From HGM04593 sp045630965 (GTDB taxonomy: Bacteria; Bacteroidota; Bacteroidia; Bacteroidales; Bacteroidaceae), in assembly GCA_045630965.1 (NCBI GenBank), contig JAZQTU010000039.1, positions 1 through 64,000 of the forward strand: a stretch of 64,000 bases of DNA. Reading direction: 5' to 3'. A program made the position numbers and the translations under genes. Shown one piece after another: positions 8,867 through 18,211 of the stretch. Positions within the stretch are counted from its first letter, which is position 1. Each line of letters begins with the position of its first letter. Below the pieces are notes generated by a model. It was not told the origin of the DNA. It ran no database searches and worked only from the letters and a program-made list of their open reading frames with translations.

Positions 8867-10033
8867 TTATTTGTTTATGAAATTTTTCGTAAGCCATCTG
8901 CGTACTGGTTCGTCGTACAGCTTAAGGCACAGGAAGGCAAGCACAATACTCGAAGTGACAACAACAAGCGCCATGCCCCAGCAGTCCTGTAATGTATAGT
9001 ATTCATTTTTAATGAGCCATGCATAGAACAGGTACATTATAGGGTAGTGTACAATGTATAACGGGTAAGATATGTCACCAAGCAATTTGTTGAGTCTTGC
9101 AGTTCTTTCTCCACAACATCCGCAAGCTCCCAACCAAACTATGAAAGGGAAAATTATTGCTATGCATACAACTTCATAAAGGCTGTTGATGCTTGTATTG
9201 CCCGGTGAAGCAATGTATGGTACGGAAAAGAGTAGAATAAGCATGGCGCTACATGTCCAGAATGCTCCTTTTACCTTACGAGGCCTGAATGTGCGTGCTA
9301 TGAGCATACCCATTGTGAAAGGGAAGAGCATGCGGACCAATCCACCCCAGAAATTGACCTCATCTATTGTCCAGCCAACACCTACCATGTCATAACCCGA
9401 TACGTTTCCAACAAAGAACCATGTGTGCAATATTCCAAGAATGATAGTCAGGGTTGCCAATAATTTTGTTGACAGGTGGCGTATGAACAGTGCGTAAAGG
9501 ATGTTGCCCAAATATTCAAAGAAAAGTGACCATCCCGGGCCATTCAACGGGAACATCTCGCCGTTGCCACGCACCTCATAGGGTACGCCCGGTACGGCAG
9601 GTATCATAAACATTGTCAAGAGCAATGCAATCATTACCCAACTTGTCGGTGCGGTAGTGCCGTCCCATTTCTCAAACCCGGCAATGGCGAAGGTTATGAA
9701 TCCTATTATCGCACCCATTACCAGCATGGGGTGAAGGCGAATAAGGCGGCGTTTGAAAAATTGCCATGTATTCATCTTTTTCCAGCGGTCGTCATATGCG
9801 TAACTTATTACGAAGCCCGAAAGGATGAAGAAGAAATCTACGGCTATATGTCCATGGTTGAGTGTGGATATTATACCGCTACCGGCTTCGTTTGTAATTT
9901 CTGCGAAAGAGAAACCTTCGAAAATGTGATAGAAGAGTACCAGTATTGCGGCAACTCCTCTCAAACCGTCAAGTAGTTCATAATGTGGTTTGGTGTCGGC
10001 AAAAGATGCCGATGAAAATGTGCTTTTTTGCAT
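8867..10033 (-). CDS. Acyltransferase 3 family membrane protein
   Basis: Multi-pass inner-membrane O-acyltransferase of the acyltransferase-3 (OafA/YrhL-like) family. Such proteins usually move acetyl or succinyl groups onto surface polysaccharides or other exported sugars. The N-terminal signature ELLDGLRGVAAILVLFYHIF contains the conserved arginine and histidine, and about ten hydrophobic segments follow. I start it at the ATG at 10033 (388 aa); a start at 10069 would add a short extension not typical of the family. It is a single minus-strand gene, with -7-like TACATTTG at 10074-10067. The acceptor is unknown. Confidence 0.85.
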   Translation of the reverse strand: MQKSTFSSASFADTKPHYELLDGLRGVAAILVLFYHIFEGFSFAEITNEAGSGIISTLNHGHIAVDFFFILSGFVISYAYDDRWKKMNTWQFFKRRLIRLHPMLVMGAIIGFITFAIAGFEKWDGTTAPTSWVMIALLLTMFMIPAVPGVPYEVRGNGEMFPLNGPGWSLFFEYLGNILYALFIRHLSTKLLATLTIILGILHTWFFVGNVSGYDMVGVGWTIDEVNFWGGLVRMLFPFTMGMLIARTFRPRKVKGAFWTCSAMLILLFSVPYIASPGNTSINSLYEVVCIAIIFPFIVWLGACGCCGERTARLNKLLGDISYPLYIVHYPIMYLFYAWLIKNEYYTLQDCWGMALVVVTSSIVLAFLCLKLYDEPVRRWLTKNFINK

Positions 10034-10150
10034 GTTTATTATGTAAAAGAATATTTGCCTGTCTTGCAAATGTAATATTTTTTGCTGTAACAGTCTGATA
10101 TTTTTGCTGGAATATTCCCCTTTATACGCGCGTAATTAAAAATAAAAACG

Positions 10151-10158
10151 TATTTTTG
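10151..10158 (+). promoter_or_regulatory. -7 promoter box upstream of metG
   Basis: TATTTTTG matches TAnnTTTG and lies about 60 nt before the metG ATG. I see no clear TTTG at the expected -33 spacing, so this is a weak call. Confidence 0.4.
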
Positions 10159-10218
10159 TAAATTGTGAAAAAACAGGTTTTTGAAGGCGATAAAAATAAA
10201 AACAAAAGATAATACAAA

Positions 10219-12276
10219 ATGGAAAAGAAATTCAAAAGAACTCTTGTGACATCGGCCTTGCCATACGCAAACGGCCCTGTCCACATCGGCCACCTTGCAG
10301 GTGTGTATGTACCAGCCGATATTTATGTACGCTATCTTCGTCTGAAGGGTGAGGATGTTCTCTTTATCGGTGGTAGCGACGAGCACGGTGTGCCTGTTAC
10401 ACAGCGTGCCCGCAAAGAGGGTATCACTCCACAGGATGTGGTAGACCGTTACCATGGTATCATCAAGGAGAGTTTCGAGGGATTCGGCATTTCGTTCGAT
10501 GTATACAGCCGTACAACATCCGAAACTCACCATAAATTCGCTTCGGAGTTCTTCCGTAAACTCTACGATGACGGCAAGTTGGTAGAACAGACTTCAAAGC
10601 AGTTCTACGATGTAAAGAACGAAAAGTTCCTTACCGACCGTGACGTTGTCGGCGAGTGCCCATACTGCCACAAGCAGGCATATGGCAACCAGTGCGAGGA
10701 GGGATGCGGCCGTGCTCTTGAGCCAACAGAACTTATAAATCCACGTTCAAAGGAGACTGGTGAGACACCTATTTTGAAGGAGACAAAGAACTGGTATCTG
10801 CCACTCAACGACTACCAGCAGTGGCTTAAGGAGTGGATTCTGGAGAACCACAAGGAGTGGCGTCCAAATGTATACGGACAGTGCAAGAGCTGGCTTGATA
10901 TGGACTTGCAGCCACGTGCCATGACACGTGACCTTGATTGGGGAATACCTGTACCCGTAGAGGGTGCCGACGGTAAGGTGCTCTATGTGTGGTTCGATGC
11001 CCCTATCGGATACATCTCTAACACAAAGGAATTGTGCGATAAGGATCCCGAGAAGCACGGCACTTGGGAGCAGTGGTGGCAGAGTGAGGATACACGTCTT
11101 GTACACTTCATCGGTAAGGACAACATCGTATTCCACTGTATCATATTCCCTGTAATGATGAAGGCTCACGGTAAATACGTGATGCCCGACAACGTTCCGA
11201 GCAACGAGTTCCTCAATCTTGAGGATGACAAAATCTCAACATCGCGCAACTGGGCAGTATGGCTCAACGAATACCTTGTTGACTTCCCCGGCAAACAGGA
11301 TGTATTGCGCTATGTCTTGACAGCTAATGCTCCCGAAACCAAGGACAACAACTTTACATGGAAGGATTTCCAGGCACGCAACAACAACGAACTTGTTGCT
11401 GTTTACGGTAACTTCGTGAACCGTGCTTTGGTGCTTACAAAGAAATATTTCGACGGCAAGGTTCCTGCATGTGGCGAATTCAATGATTACGACAAGGCTA
11501 TTATCGATGAGTTCGTGAATGTGAAGTCTAAGGTTGAAAGCCTGCTTGATAACTACAAGTTCCGCGAAGCACAGAAGGAGGCTATGGAACTTGCACGTAT
11601 CGGTAACCGTTACTTGGCTGAAACAGAGCCTTGGAAACTTGCGAAGAGCGATTTGGGCCGTGTGGCTACAATTCTTAACCTCTCATTGCAACTTGTAGCA
11701 AACCTCGCTATTGTGTTCGAGCCATTCTTGCCTTTCAGCAGCAAGAGATTGCGTGAGATGCTCAATCTTACATCGTTTGAGTGGGCAAGCCTCGGAAGTA
11801 TCGCATTGCTCGCCGAAGGTCATGAACTTGGCGAGGTTGGTCTGCTGTTCGAAAAGATAGAGGATGACGCTATCCAGGCGCAGCTGGACCGCCTTGAACG
11901 AATCAAGAAAGAAAACGAGGCTGCAAACTACAAGGCCAATCCTATTCGTCCTGAATGTTCATTCGATGACTTTATGAAACTTGACCTTCGTGTAGGTACA
12001 GTTCTTGAGTGTGCTAAAGTTCCAAAGGCTGATAAGTTGCTACAGTTCAAGATTGATGATGGTCTTGAGACACGTACAATTCTTTCGGGTATAGCAAAGC
12101 ACTTCAATCCAGAAGAACTTGTTGGCAAGCAGGTCTGCTTTATTGCCAATCTGCCTCCACGCACTCTTCGTGGCATTGTAAGTGAAGGTATGATTCTAAG
12201 CGCTGAGGATAACGAAGGAAAACTCTCATTGCTTACAGTTACGCCGCAGACCAAGCCTGGTAGCGAGATAAAGTAA
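10219..12276 (+). CDS. metG: Methionyl-tRNA synthetase
   Basis: Class I aminoacyl-tRNA synthetase (685 aa) charging tRNA-Met. The HIGH motif is H22-I-G-H25 and the KMSKS loop reads KISTS (338-342). A knuckle with C147, C150, C159 and C163 binds zinc as in the E. coli type. The C-terminal 105 residues or so (starting near DDFMKLDLRVGTVLEC) form the Trbp111-like OB-fold tRNA-binding domain, so this is the long dimeric form. A flippase gene starts 16 bp downstream, placing metG at the head of an envelope-polysaccharide gene string. Confidence 0.97.
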   Translation: MEKKFKRTLVTSALPYANGPVHIGHLAGVYVPADIYVRYLRLKGEDVLFIGGSDEHGVPVTQRARKEGITPQDVVDRYHGIIKESFEGFGISFDVYSRTTSETHHKFASEFFRKLYDDGKLVEQTSKQFYDVKNEKFLTDRDVVGECPYCHKQAYGNQCEEGCGRALEPTELINPRSKETGETPILKETKNWYLPLNDYQQWLKEWILENHKEWRPNVYGQCKSWLDMDLQPRAMTRDLDWGIPVPVEGADGKVLYVWFDAPIGYISNTKELCDKDPEKHGTWEQWWQSEDTRLVHFIGKDNIVFHCIIFPVMMKAHGKYVMPDNVPSNEFLNLEDDKISTSRNWAVWLNEYLVDFPGKQDVLRYVLTANAPETKDNNFTWKDFQARNNNELVAVYGNFVNRALVLTKKYFDGKVPACGEFNDYDKAIIDEFVNVKSKVESLLDNYKFREAQKEAMELARIGNRYLAETEPWKLAKSDLGRVATILNLSLQLVANLAIVFEPFLPFSSKRLREMLNLTSFEWASLGSIALLAEGHELGEVGLLFEKIEDDAIQAQLDRLERIKKENEAANYKANPIRPECSFDDFMKLDLRVGTVLECAKVPKADKLLQFKIDDGLETRTILSGIAKHFNPEELVGKQVCFIANLPPRTLRGIVSEGMILSAEDNEGKLSLLTVTPQTKPGSEIK

Positions 12277-12292
12277 CAGGGGCAAAATTTCA

Positions 12293-13759
12293 ATGAGTAA
12301 AGAGAGTACATCACCCAATCTGAAACATGCTGTCGCAAAGGGGTTCCTTTGGGGCGGCATGAGTAATGCTGTATGCCAGGTTCTGAGCCTTTTCTTCGGA
12401 ATCTTTCTGGCGCGCATACTGACACCGGATGACTATGGACCGATAGGCATGATTGCCATATTCTCTGCAATAGCCGGTTCTCTACAGGACAGTGGCTTTG
12501 TCGCTGCTATTGCAAACCGCAAGAAGGTTGGTCATGACGATTACAATGCCGTATTCTGGTTCAGTATTCTCATTTCGTTCTTCATGTACGGTATCCTGTA
12601 TGCATGCGCTCCATTGTTGGCCAGTTTTTTCAATGAACCGATACTTGTATCTCTTTCCCGTTACAGTTTTTTGAGTTTTGTGATATCGGGCTTTGGCATA
12701 GCACCATCAGCCTATCTGTTCCGAGAACTTAAGGTCAAGGAAAGGTCCATTGCATCTGTACTTTCCGTTGTTGCAACAGGTGTTGTCGGTATAGCAATGG
12801 CTGTCAATGGCTACTCATATTGGGGTATTGCTACACAAACCATTGCTTATGTCCTTGTACGCACTATCGTACGTTGGTATTATACACCTTGGCGTCCTAC
12901 ACTGAAAGTGAACTTCGCTCCGTTGAAGTATCTTTTTGCTTTCAGTTACCGCCTGTTGATTACAAGTGTGTTCCAGCGTTTCAACTGGAATATATTCTCA
13001 TTTATCCTTGGTAAATTCTATAGCCGTACCGATGTAGGAAACTATACAAAGGCTGCAGAATGGTTCAATATGGGAGGCGAGGTCGTGAACGGTATGGTAA
13101 ATGCTGTGGCGCAACCGGTATTGGCAAAGGTCGTTGACGATAATGAACGACAGTTGCGCGTGTTCCGTAAAATGCTCCGTTTTACTGCTTTTGTGGCATT
13201 TCCTCTGATGCTCGGAATATCGTTGGTTTCAAAGGAACTCATCGTAGTGGTGATAACAGACAAGTGGCTTGAGAGTGCCAAGATATTGCAGATACTTACT
13301 GTCTGGGGTGCTTTCATGCCAATACAGTCAATGCTGACCCATCTGCTTGTAAGCCGTGGACGCTCTGGCATATTCATGTGGTGTACAATAATTCAGGGAT
13401 TGCTTACATTGGCAATGTTGCTTGTAATGTCATCCTGTGGAATAAAACTGATGCTGGTCGCTTACTGTGTATTCAATATTGCATGGCTGTTCGTTTGGAA
13501 CCATTATGTTAAGCGTGAGATCTCTTTGACATACACAATGTTTGTCCGTGACATGTTGCCCTATATGATGCTTTCGGTCATTGTAATGTCTGCCACATAT
13601 GGATTGACATTCTGGATTGACAATGTCTATCTGTTGCTCGTGTCAAGAATATTTATAGCAGCCCTGTTATATATTTTCATTGCATGGATAATGCGTAGTG
13701 AGGAACTTGCCGAAATAGTGGCTTTTTTGTTCAAACGTAAAAAAGAGTATTGTTCATGA
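12293..13759 (+). CDS. Polysaccharide flippase (Wzx/RfbX-like, MOP superfamily)
   Basis: A 488-aa integral membrane protein of about 14 segments, of the lipopolysaccharide/oligosaccharide flippase type in the MOP exporter superfamily. Its expected role is moving undecaprenyl-linked oligosaccharide units across the inner membrane. Visible features are an N-terminal KGFLWGGMSNAVCQV segment and the loop LTPDDYGPIGMIAIF, typical of the MATE-like polysaccharide exporters. The stop overlaps the next start (ATGA at 13756-13759), indicating translational coupling with a glycosyltransferase. No Wzy-type polymerase is seen, so the product may be an O-unit, a teichuronic-type chain or another surface glycan. 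Confidence 0.85.
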   Translation: MSKESTSPNLKHAVAKGFLWGGMSNAVCQVLSLFFGIFLARILTPDDYGPIGMIAIFSAIAGSLQDSGFVAAIANRKKVGHDDYNAVFWFSILISFFMYGILYACAPLLASFFNEPILVSLSRYSFLSFVISGFGIAPSAYLFRELKVKERSIASVLSVVATGVVGIAMAVNGYSYWGIATQTIAYVLVRTIVRWYYTPWRPTLKVNFAPLKYLFAFSYRLLITSVFQRFNWNIFSFILGKFYSRTDVGNYTKAAEWFNMGGEVVNGMVNAVAQPVLAKVVDDNERQLRVFRKMLRFTAFVAFPLMLGISLVSKELIVVVITDKWLESAKILQILTVWGAFMPIQSMLTHLLVSRGRSGIFMWCTIIQGLLTLAMLLVMSSCGIKLMLVAYCVFNIAWLFVWNHYVKREISLTYTMFVRDMLPYMMLSVIVMSATYGLTFWIDNVYLLLVSRIFIAALLYIFIAWIMRSEELAEIVAFLFKRKKEYCS

Positions 13760-14844
13760 AAAAGATTCTGTACGATAACCAGATGTTTACGTTACAGCGT
13801 TTCGGAGGTGTCACCCGGTATTTTGCCGACCTGATATACAACCTTCCTGCTGAAGAGTTCGTTGCGGAACTGCCGATGCGTTACTGTGAGAACCATTATG
13901 TAACGGAAACATATGTCCAGGAGTTTGAAAAGTTTTCCTTTCCGCAGAATTACCGTATAAGGCGCAGGTTGTATGCGCTTGCTAATGACAGGGTTGTAAG
14001 TAATGCCGTAAAACATGGTGAATACGATATATTTCACCCTACATACTATAATCCTTTTTTCCTTAAGGCGCTTAATGAGAGGCAAAAGCCTCTTGTGCTT
14101 ACAATTCATGACATGACTTTCGAGCGTTATCCGCAGAATGTCCTGATATATGACAACACAATCAACAACAAGAAAAAACTTGCTTCGAGAGCCAATCATA
14201 TAATAGCTGTAAGCGAGAATACCAAAAAGGATATTGTCGAGATATTGGGAATTGATCCTTCAAAGATAAGTGTCGTATATCATGGATATAAGCCAATAGC
14301 CGATGCTGCTCCACAGCTGTTTGACCGTTATATCCTTTATGTGGGTGAGCGCAGAGGGTACAAGAATTTTTATTCATGGCTTGAGGCAGTGTCTCCAATA
14401 TTGATATCTGACCCGGGCTTGAAGATTGTATGCACAGGTAATCCTTTCAGTGCATCGGAATTGTCTTTGTTCGCGAAATTAGGCGTTGCGGAAAGGCTTG
14501 TGCATATAGCAGCAAACGATGCGCAGATGGCATCGCTTTATCGTCATGCTTTGTGTTTCGTATTCCCGTCACATTATGAGGGTTTCGGAATTCCAATCCT
14601 TGAGGCTTTTTCCAACCGTTGCCCTGTCTGTTTGAGCAATTCCAGTTGTTTTCCCGAGGTTGCAGGTGATGCGGCACTCTATTTCAATCCTGATGATGCT
14701 CAGTCAATGCAGGATGCTCTGAAAGAGATGCTCGCTTCTTCTGTTCTTTGTGATGAACTTCGTGTGAAGGGTACAATACGTGGAAAGGATTTTTCCATTG
14801 AAAAAATGGTTTCTGCCACATGTGATGTGTACCGCAAGGTGTAA
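13756..14844 (+). CDS. Group 1 (GT4-like) glycosyltransferase
   Basis: A 362-aa GT-B fold enzyme that transfers a sugar from a nucleotide donor. The C-terminal donor-site region reads EGFGIPILEAF, followed by the S/C-rich PEVAGDAALYFNPDD segment typical of GT4. The N-terminus RFGGVTRYFADL carries the glycine loop. I use the ATG at 13756, which overlaps the flippase stop (ATGA), rather than the TTG at 13750. Donor and acceptor are unknown. Context implies assembly of the glycan moved by the neighbouring flippase. Confidence 0.9.
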   Translation: MKKILYDNQMFTLQRFGGVTRYFADLIYNLPAEEFVAELPMRYCENHYVTETYVQEFEKFSFPQNYRIRRRLYALANDRVVSNAVKHGEYDIFHPTYYNPFFLKALNERQKPLVLTIHDMTFERYPQNVLIYDNTINNKKKLASRANHIIAVSENTKKDIVEILGIDPSKISVVYHGYKPIADAAPQLFDRYILYVGERRGYKNFYSWLEAVSPILISDPGLKIVCTGNPFSASELSLFAKLGVAERLVHIAANDAQMASLYRHALCFVFPSHYEGFGIPILEAFSNRCPVCLSNSSCFPEVAGDAALYFNPDDAQSMQDALKEMLASSVLCDELRVKGTIRGKDFSIEKMVSATCDVYRKV

Positions 14845-14877
14845 TATAAAATTTAGGAAATAAATATTTATGATATT

Positions 14878-17433
14878 ATGAACTGTAAATTCAATTGTAA
14901 AGGTATAATACCGCATATAGTGGCTGTTCTGGCATTCCTTGTGCTTACATTGGTATATTTTGCACCGGTGCTTGAAGGTAAGGATATACGACAGGCTGAC
15001 GCTGTAGGTTCAATGGGCTGGGGTAAGGATGCAAAGGATTACCACGAAGAGACCGGTGAATATTCCTACTGGTCAAATGCGATGTTTTCAGGTATGCCAT
15101 GTAACTATACGTTTGCTCCAGAACCGGCAAATATATTCAAGCCATTGGGTGAGGTCATAACACTCAGGGTCTTTGGAGCTTCTGCACGCCACGTCGGTTG
15201 TATATTTGTCACTTTCATTGGCTGTTATCTGCTGTTCCTGGCATTGGGATGTAATCCTTGGTTGAGCATTGCCGGTTCCATAGTATATACTCTTGGATCA
15301 TATAATTTCATAATAATATCTGCCGGGCACATGAACAAGAGCCTTGTCATAGCTACAATGGCGCCTGTTATTGGAGGTATTGTCCTCTGCTACCGAGGAA
15401 AACTTCTGGCTGGAGCTTTGTTGGCTCTGTTGTTTGCCGGTCTGAATATATTGTGGAGTCATCAGCAGGTAACATATTATCTCTTCTTGACAGCTTTGAT
15501 AATGGCAGTGGTATATTTCATATATGCATGGCGAGAGAAATGGCTTCCATACTACTTCAAGGCTACAGGTGTGCTAGCTATTGTTGCCTTGATGGCTGTT
15601 GCTCCGGCTATTGGACAGCTTGTACCTACAAATGATTATGCGAAAGACTCAATGCGTGGCGGTTCTGAACTGAGTGCTGTTGATGGCGAGAAGGAGAATG
15701 GTCTTGATATAGATTACGCATTCAGCTGGAGCTATGGCAAAGTTGAGAGCCTTACGCTGCTTATCCCGGACTTTTATGGTTCATCTTCACATTACAATGT
15801 TGGTACAGAGAGTGAACTCTATAATGCGTACCGTAAGGTTATGATGAACGGATATGCCGACATGATAATGGAGCAGAATCCCGGTGCAACAAGAGCTGAA
15901 GCCATCAGATATATAAATTCGGACCGTGAGTTGAGAAGTGTGATAAACAGTGAGGCGAGGAATTTCGCAAGCGCTGCTCCCACTTATTGGGGAGACCAGC
16001 CGTTTACTGAGGGACCTGTATATGCCGGTGCTATCGTCTGCTTCCTTTTTGTACTTGGATTGTTCATTCTTAAAGGAGCTGAAAAGTGGTGGCTTCTTGC
16101 TGCAACAATTTTCTCTCTTGTGCTGGCATGGGGACGTAACATGTCCGTTATAAATAATTTCTTGTTCGAATATCTGCCTTTGTACAACAAGTTCCGTACT
16201 CCTGCCATGGCTCTTGTCATAACTACAATGACAATGTCGATAATGGCTGTGCTTGCCGTGAAGCGTTTTATGGAAATGGCAAAAGAGAATGATGAGGCTG
16301 TGCGCAAGACTTTGACAAACGGTCTCTTCAAGTCATTTGCCATTGTTGGCGGTATTGTACTTTTCTTTGCATTGTTCGGTGGGTCACTTTTCAGTTTTAC
16401 CTCTCCTGTTGATGGTAATATAAGCCAGATGCCTGAACTTTATGACGCTCTCATAAAAGAGCGCGGAAAGCTGCTCGTTGCCGACGCATGGCGTTCGTTG
16501 GGCTTTATTGTTGCAGCAGCTGTGCTGTTGTTCATATATCTGCGTGGCAAGTTGAAGAACACTGTTTTTATTATTTTGACAGGAGTACTGTTTGTTCTTG
16601 ACATGTGGCCGGTAAGCTGGCGTTTCTTGTCACATGACGACTTTATGCCAAAGAAGGAGACAACGGCAATTCAGGTAACTGAAAACGATAGAGAGATAAT
16701 GCGTCTGGCAGGCGACGATCCTCATTATCGCGTCTTTAACCTGACTTCAAGTCCATTCAACGAGGCATTTACATCATATAAGCATAAATCAATAGGTGGA
16801 TATAGCCCTGCGAAATTGGCACGTTATCAGGATTTGATTGACAGACATCTTTCAAAGATGAACTGGAATGTCATCTCTATGTTGAATACAAGGTTTGTAA
16901 TAACTGATGACGGAGTGGTTGAGAATATTCCGGCATACGGTTTGCCCGGTGCCTACGGCAATTGCTGGTTTGTTAATGACATCAATTGGGTACATGGTGC
17001 TCATGAAGAGATTGATGCAATAGAGAACGTCGATAAGAATACTGTGCATATTGATGATTCGTGGAGAAAATATATCCCGGATGCGGACAAGTATATGAAT
17101 GATGCCGAAGGCTGGATAAAGCTCAAGGAGTACCGCAATCCAGGAAACATTGTTTACGAAAGCAGTTGCGAAGCACCGAAAATGGCCGTTTTCTCCGAAG
17201 TTTATTACAAGACATGGAAGGCATATATTGACGGCGAGGAGGTTGCTCCTGTGCGTGCGAACTATGTATTGCGTGCTCTACCTGTACCAGCTGGAGAACA
17301 TGTAATTGAGTTCAAATGTTATGATGATGTCATGGCTACGAGTCACCGTTGGTCATTGTATATGTCAATATTGGTTGGCATTATAGTGGTTGCTGTAGCA
17401 TCGGTTGTTGTTTACCGTAAATTCAGGCAATAA
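14878..17433 (+). CDS. YfhO-family large membrane protein
   Basis: An 851-aa inner-membrane protein with a dozen or more hydrophobic segments, a large extracytoplasmic loop (about residues 255-375) and a soluble region (about 600-820) before one last C-terminal segment. It resembles the YfhO family (PF09586), which is GT-C-like and implicated in Gram-positive relatives in glycosylation of surface polymers from lipid-linked sugars. In Bacteroidetes the function is not established. It lies 33 bp after a GT4 gene and 6 bp before a GT2 gene, which supports a role in surface glycan transfer. Confidence 0.85.
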   Translation: MNCKFNCKGIIPHIVAVLAFLVLTLVYFAPVLEGKDIRQADAVGSMGWGKDAKDYHEETGEYSYWSNAMFSGMPCNYTFAPEPANIFKPLGEVITLRVFGASARHVGCIFVTFIGCYLLFLALGCNPWLSIAGSIVYTLGSYNFIIISAGHMNKSLVIATMAPVIGGIVLCYRGKLLAGALLALLFAGLNILWSHQQVTYYLFLTALIMAVVYFIYAWREKWLPYYFKATGVLAIVALMAVAPAIGQLVPTNDYAKDSMRGGSELSAVDGEKENGLDIDYAFSWSYGKVESLTLLIPDFYGSSSHYNVGTESELYNAYRKVMMNGYADMIMEQNPGATRAEAIRYINSDRELRSVINSEARNFASAAPTYWGDQPFTEGPVYAGAIVCFLFVLGLFILKGAEKWWLLAATIFSLVLAWGRNMSVINNFLFEYLPLYNKFRTPAMALVITTMTMSIMAVLAVKRFMEMAKENDEAVRKTLTNGLFKSFAIVGGIVLFFALFGGSLFSFTSPVDGNISQMPELYDALIKERGKLLVADAWRSLGFIVAAAVLLFIYLRGKLKNTVFIILTGVLFVLDMWPVSWRFLSHDDFMPKKETTAIQVTENDREIMRLAGDDPHYRVFNLTSSPFNEAFTSYKHKSIGGYSPAKLARYQDLIDRHLSKMNWNVISMLNTRFVITDDGVVENIPAYGLPGAYGNCWFVNDINWVHGAHEEIDAIENVDKNTVHIDDSWRKYIPDADKYMNDAEGWIKLKEYRNPGNIVYESSCEAPKMAVFSEVYYKTWKAYIDGEEVAPVRANYVLRALPVPAGEHVIEFKCYDDVMATSHRWSLYMSILVGIIVVAVASVVVYRKFRQ

Positions 17434-17439
17434 ACAATT

Positions 17440-18183
17440 ATGGCATTACAACCTAAATTTACCATAATAACAGTAACATACAATGCTTCGTCTGTCATAC
17501 GACCGACGCTTGAGAGCGTGCGTTCGCAGACCTATGCCAATTATGAGTATATACTTGTTGACGGAGGCTCATCCGATGATACAGTTGCCGTGGCAATGTC
17601 AACAGGTATGGATTTTGCTCACATTGTAAGTGAACGTGACAATGGTATATATGATGCCATGAATAAAGGTATAGCCCTTGCCAAAGGTGATTACCTCTGT
17701 TTCCTTAATGCCGGTGATTCATTCCATGCGCCTGATACTCTTCAAACAATTGTCAATTCCATTAAGGAATATACGGAGTTGCCCGATGTTCTCTATGGCG
17801 AAACGGCAGAAATAGATGCTGAACGAAAATTTGTACGTATGAGGCGTCTTAAGGCGCCGGAGGTGCTTACCTGGCGAAGTTTCAGAAACGGTATGCTTGT
17901 GTGTCATCAGGCGTTCTATGCACGTCGTGAAATTGTGCCTATGTACAATCTGAAATACCGTCTGTCATCTGATGTAGACTGGTGTATACGTGTCATGAAA
18001 CGTGCCGGGGAAATGGTAAATGTCAATGCTGTTGTTGTGGATTATCTGCAAAACGGACTATCTTTGCGCTATCACCGCAAGTCGCTTGTTGAACGTTTCA
18101 ATGTGATGTGCCGGCACTACGGCTGGTTGCCGACAATAGGAAGGCACATATATTTTGCGTTCAGAGCATTGCTGAAGAAATAA
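17440..18183 (+). CDS. Family 2 glycosyltransferase (WcaA/WcaE-like)
   Basis: A 247-aa GT-A fold enzyme. TVTYNASSVI at the N-terminus and YILVDGGSSDDT mark the nucleotide-binding half. ERDNGIYDAMNKGIALAKGDY followed by LNAGD is the acceptor/metal region, close to the colanic-acid-type GT2 pattern. It has no membrane segment and would act at the cytoplasmic face. It is the last glycan gene of the metG-flippase-GT4-YfhO-GT2 string. Confidence 0.9.
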   Translation: MALQPKFTIITVTYNASSVIRPTLESVRSQTYANYEYILVDGGSSDDTVAVAMSTGMDFAHIVSERDNGIYDAMNKGIALAKGDYLCFLNAGDSFHAPDTLQTIVNSIKEYTELPDVLYGETAEIDAERKFVRMRRLKAPEVLTWRSFRNGMLVCHQAFYARREIVPMYNLKYRLSSDVDWCIRVMKRAGEMVNVNAVVVDYLQNGLSLRYHRKSLVERFNVMCRHYGWLPTIGRHIYFAFRALLKK

Positions 18184-18211
18184 AGGATTAAACTTATAAA
18201 AACTATAAATT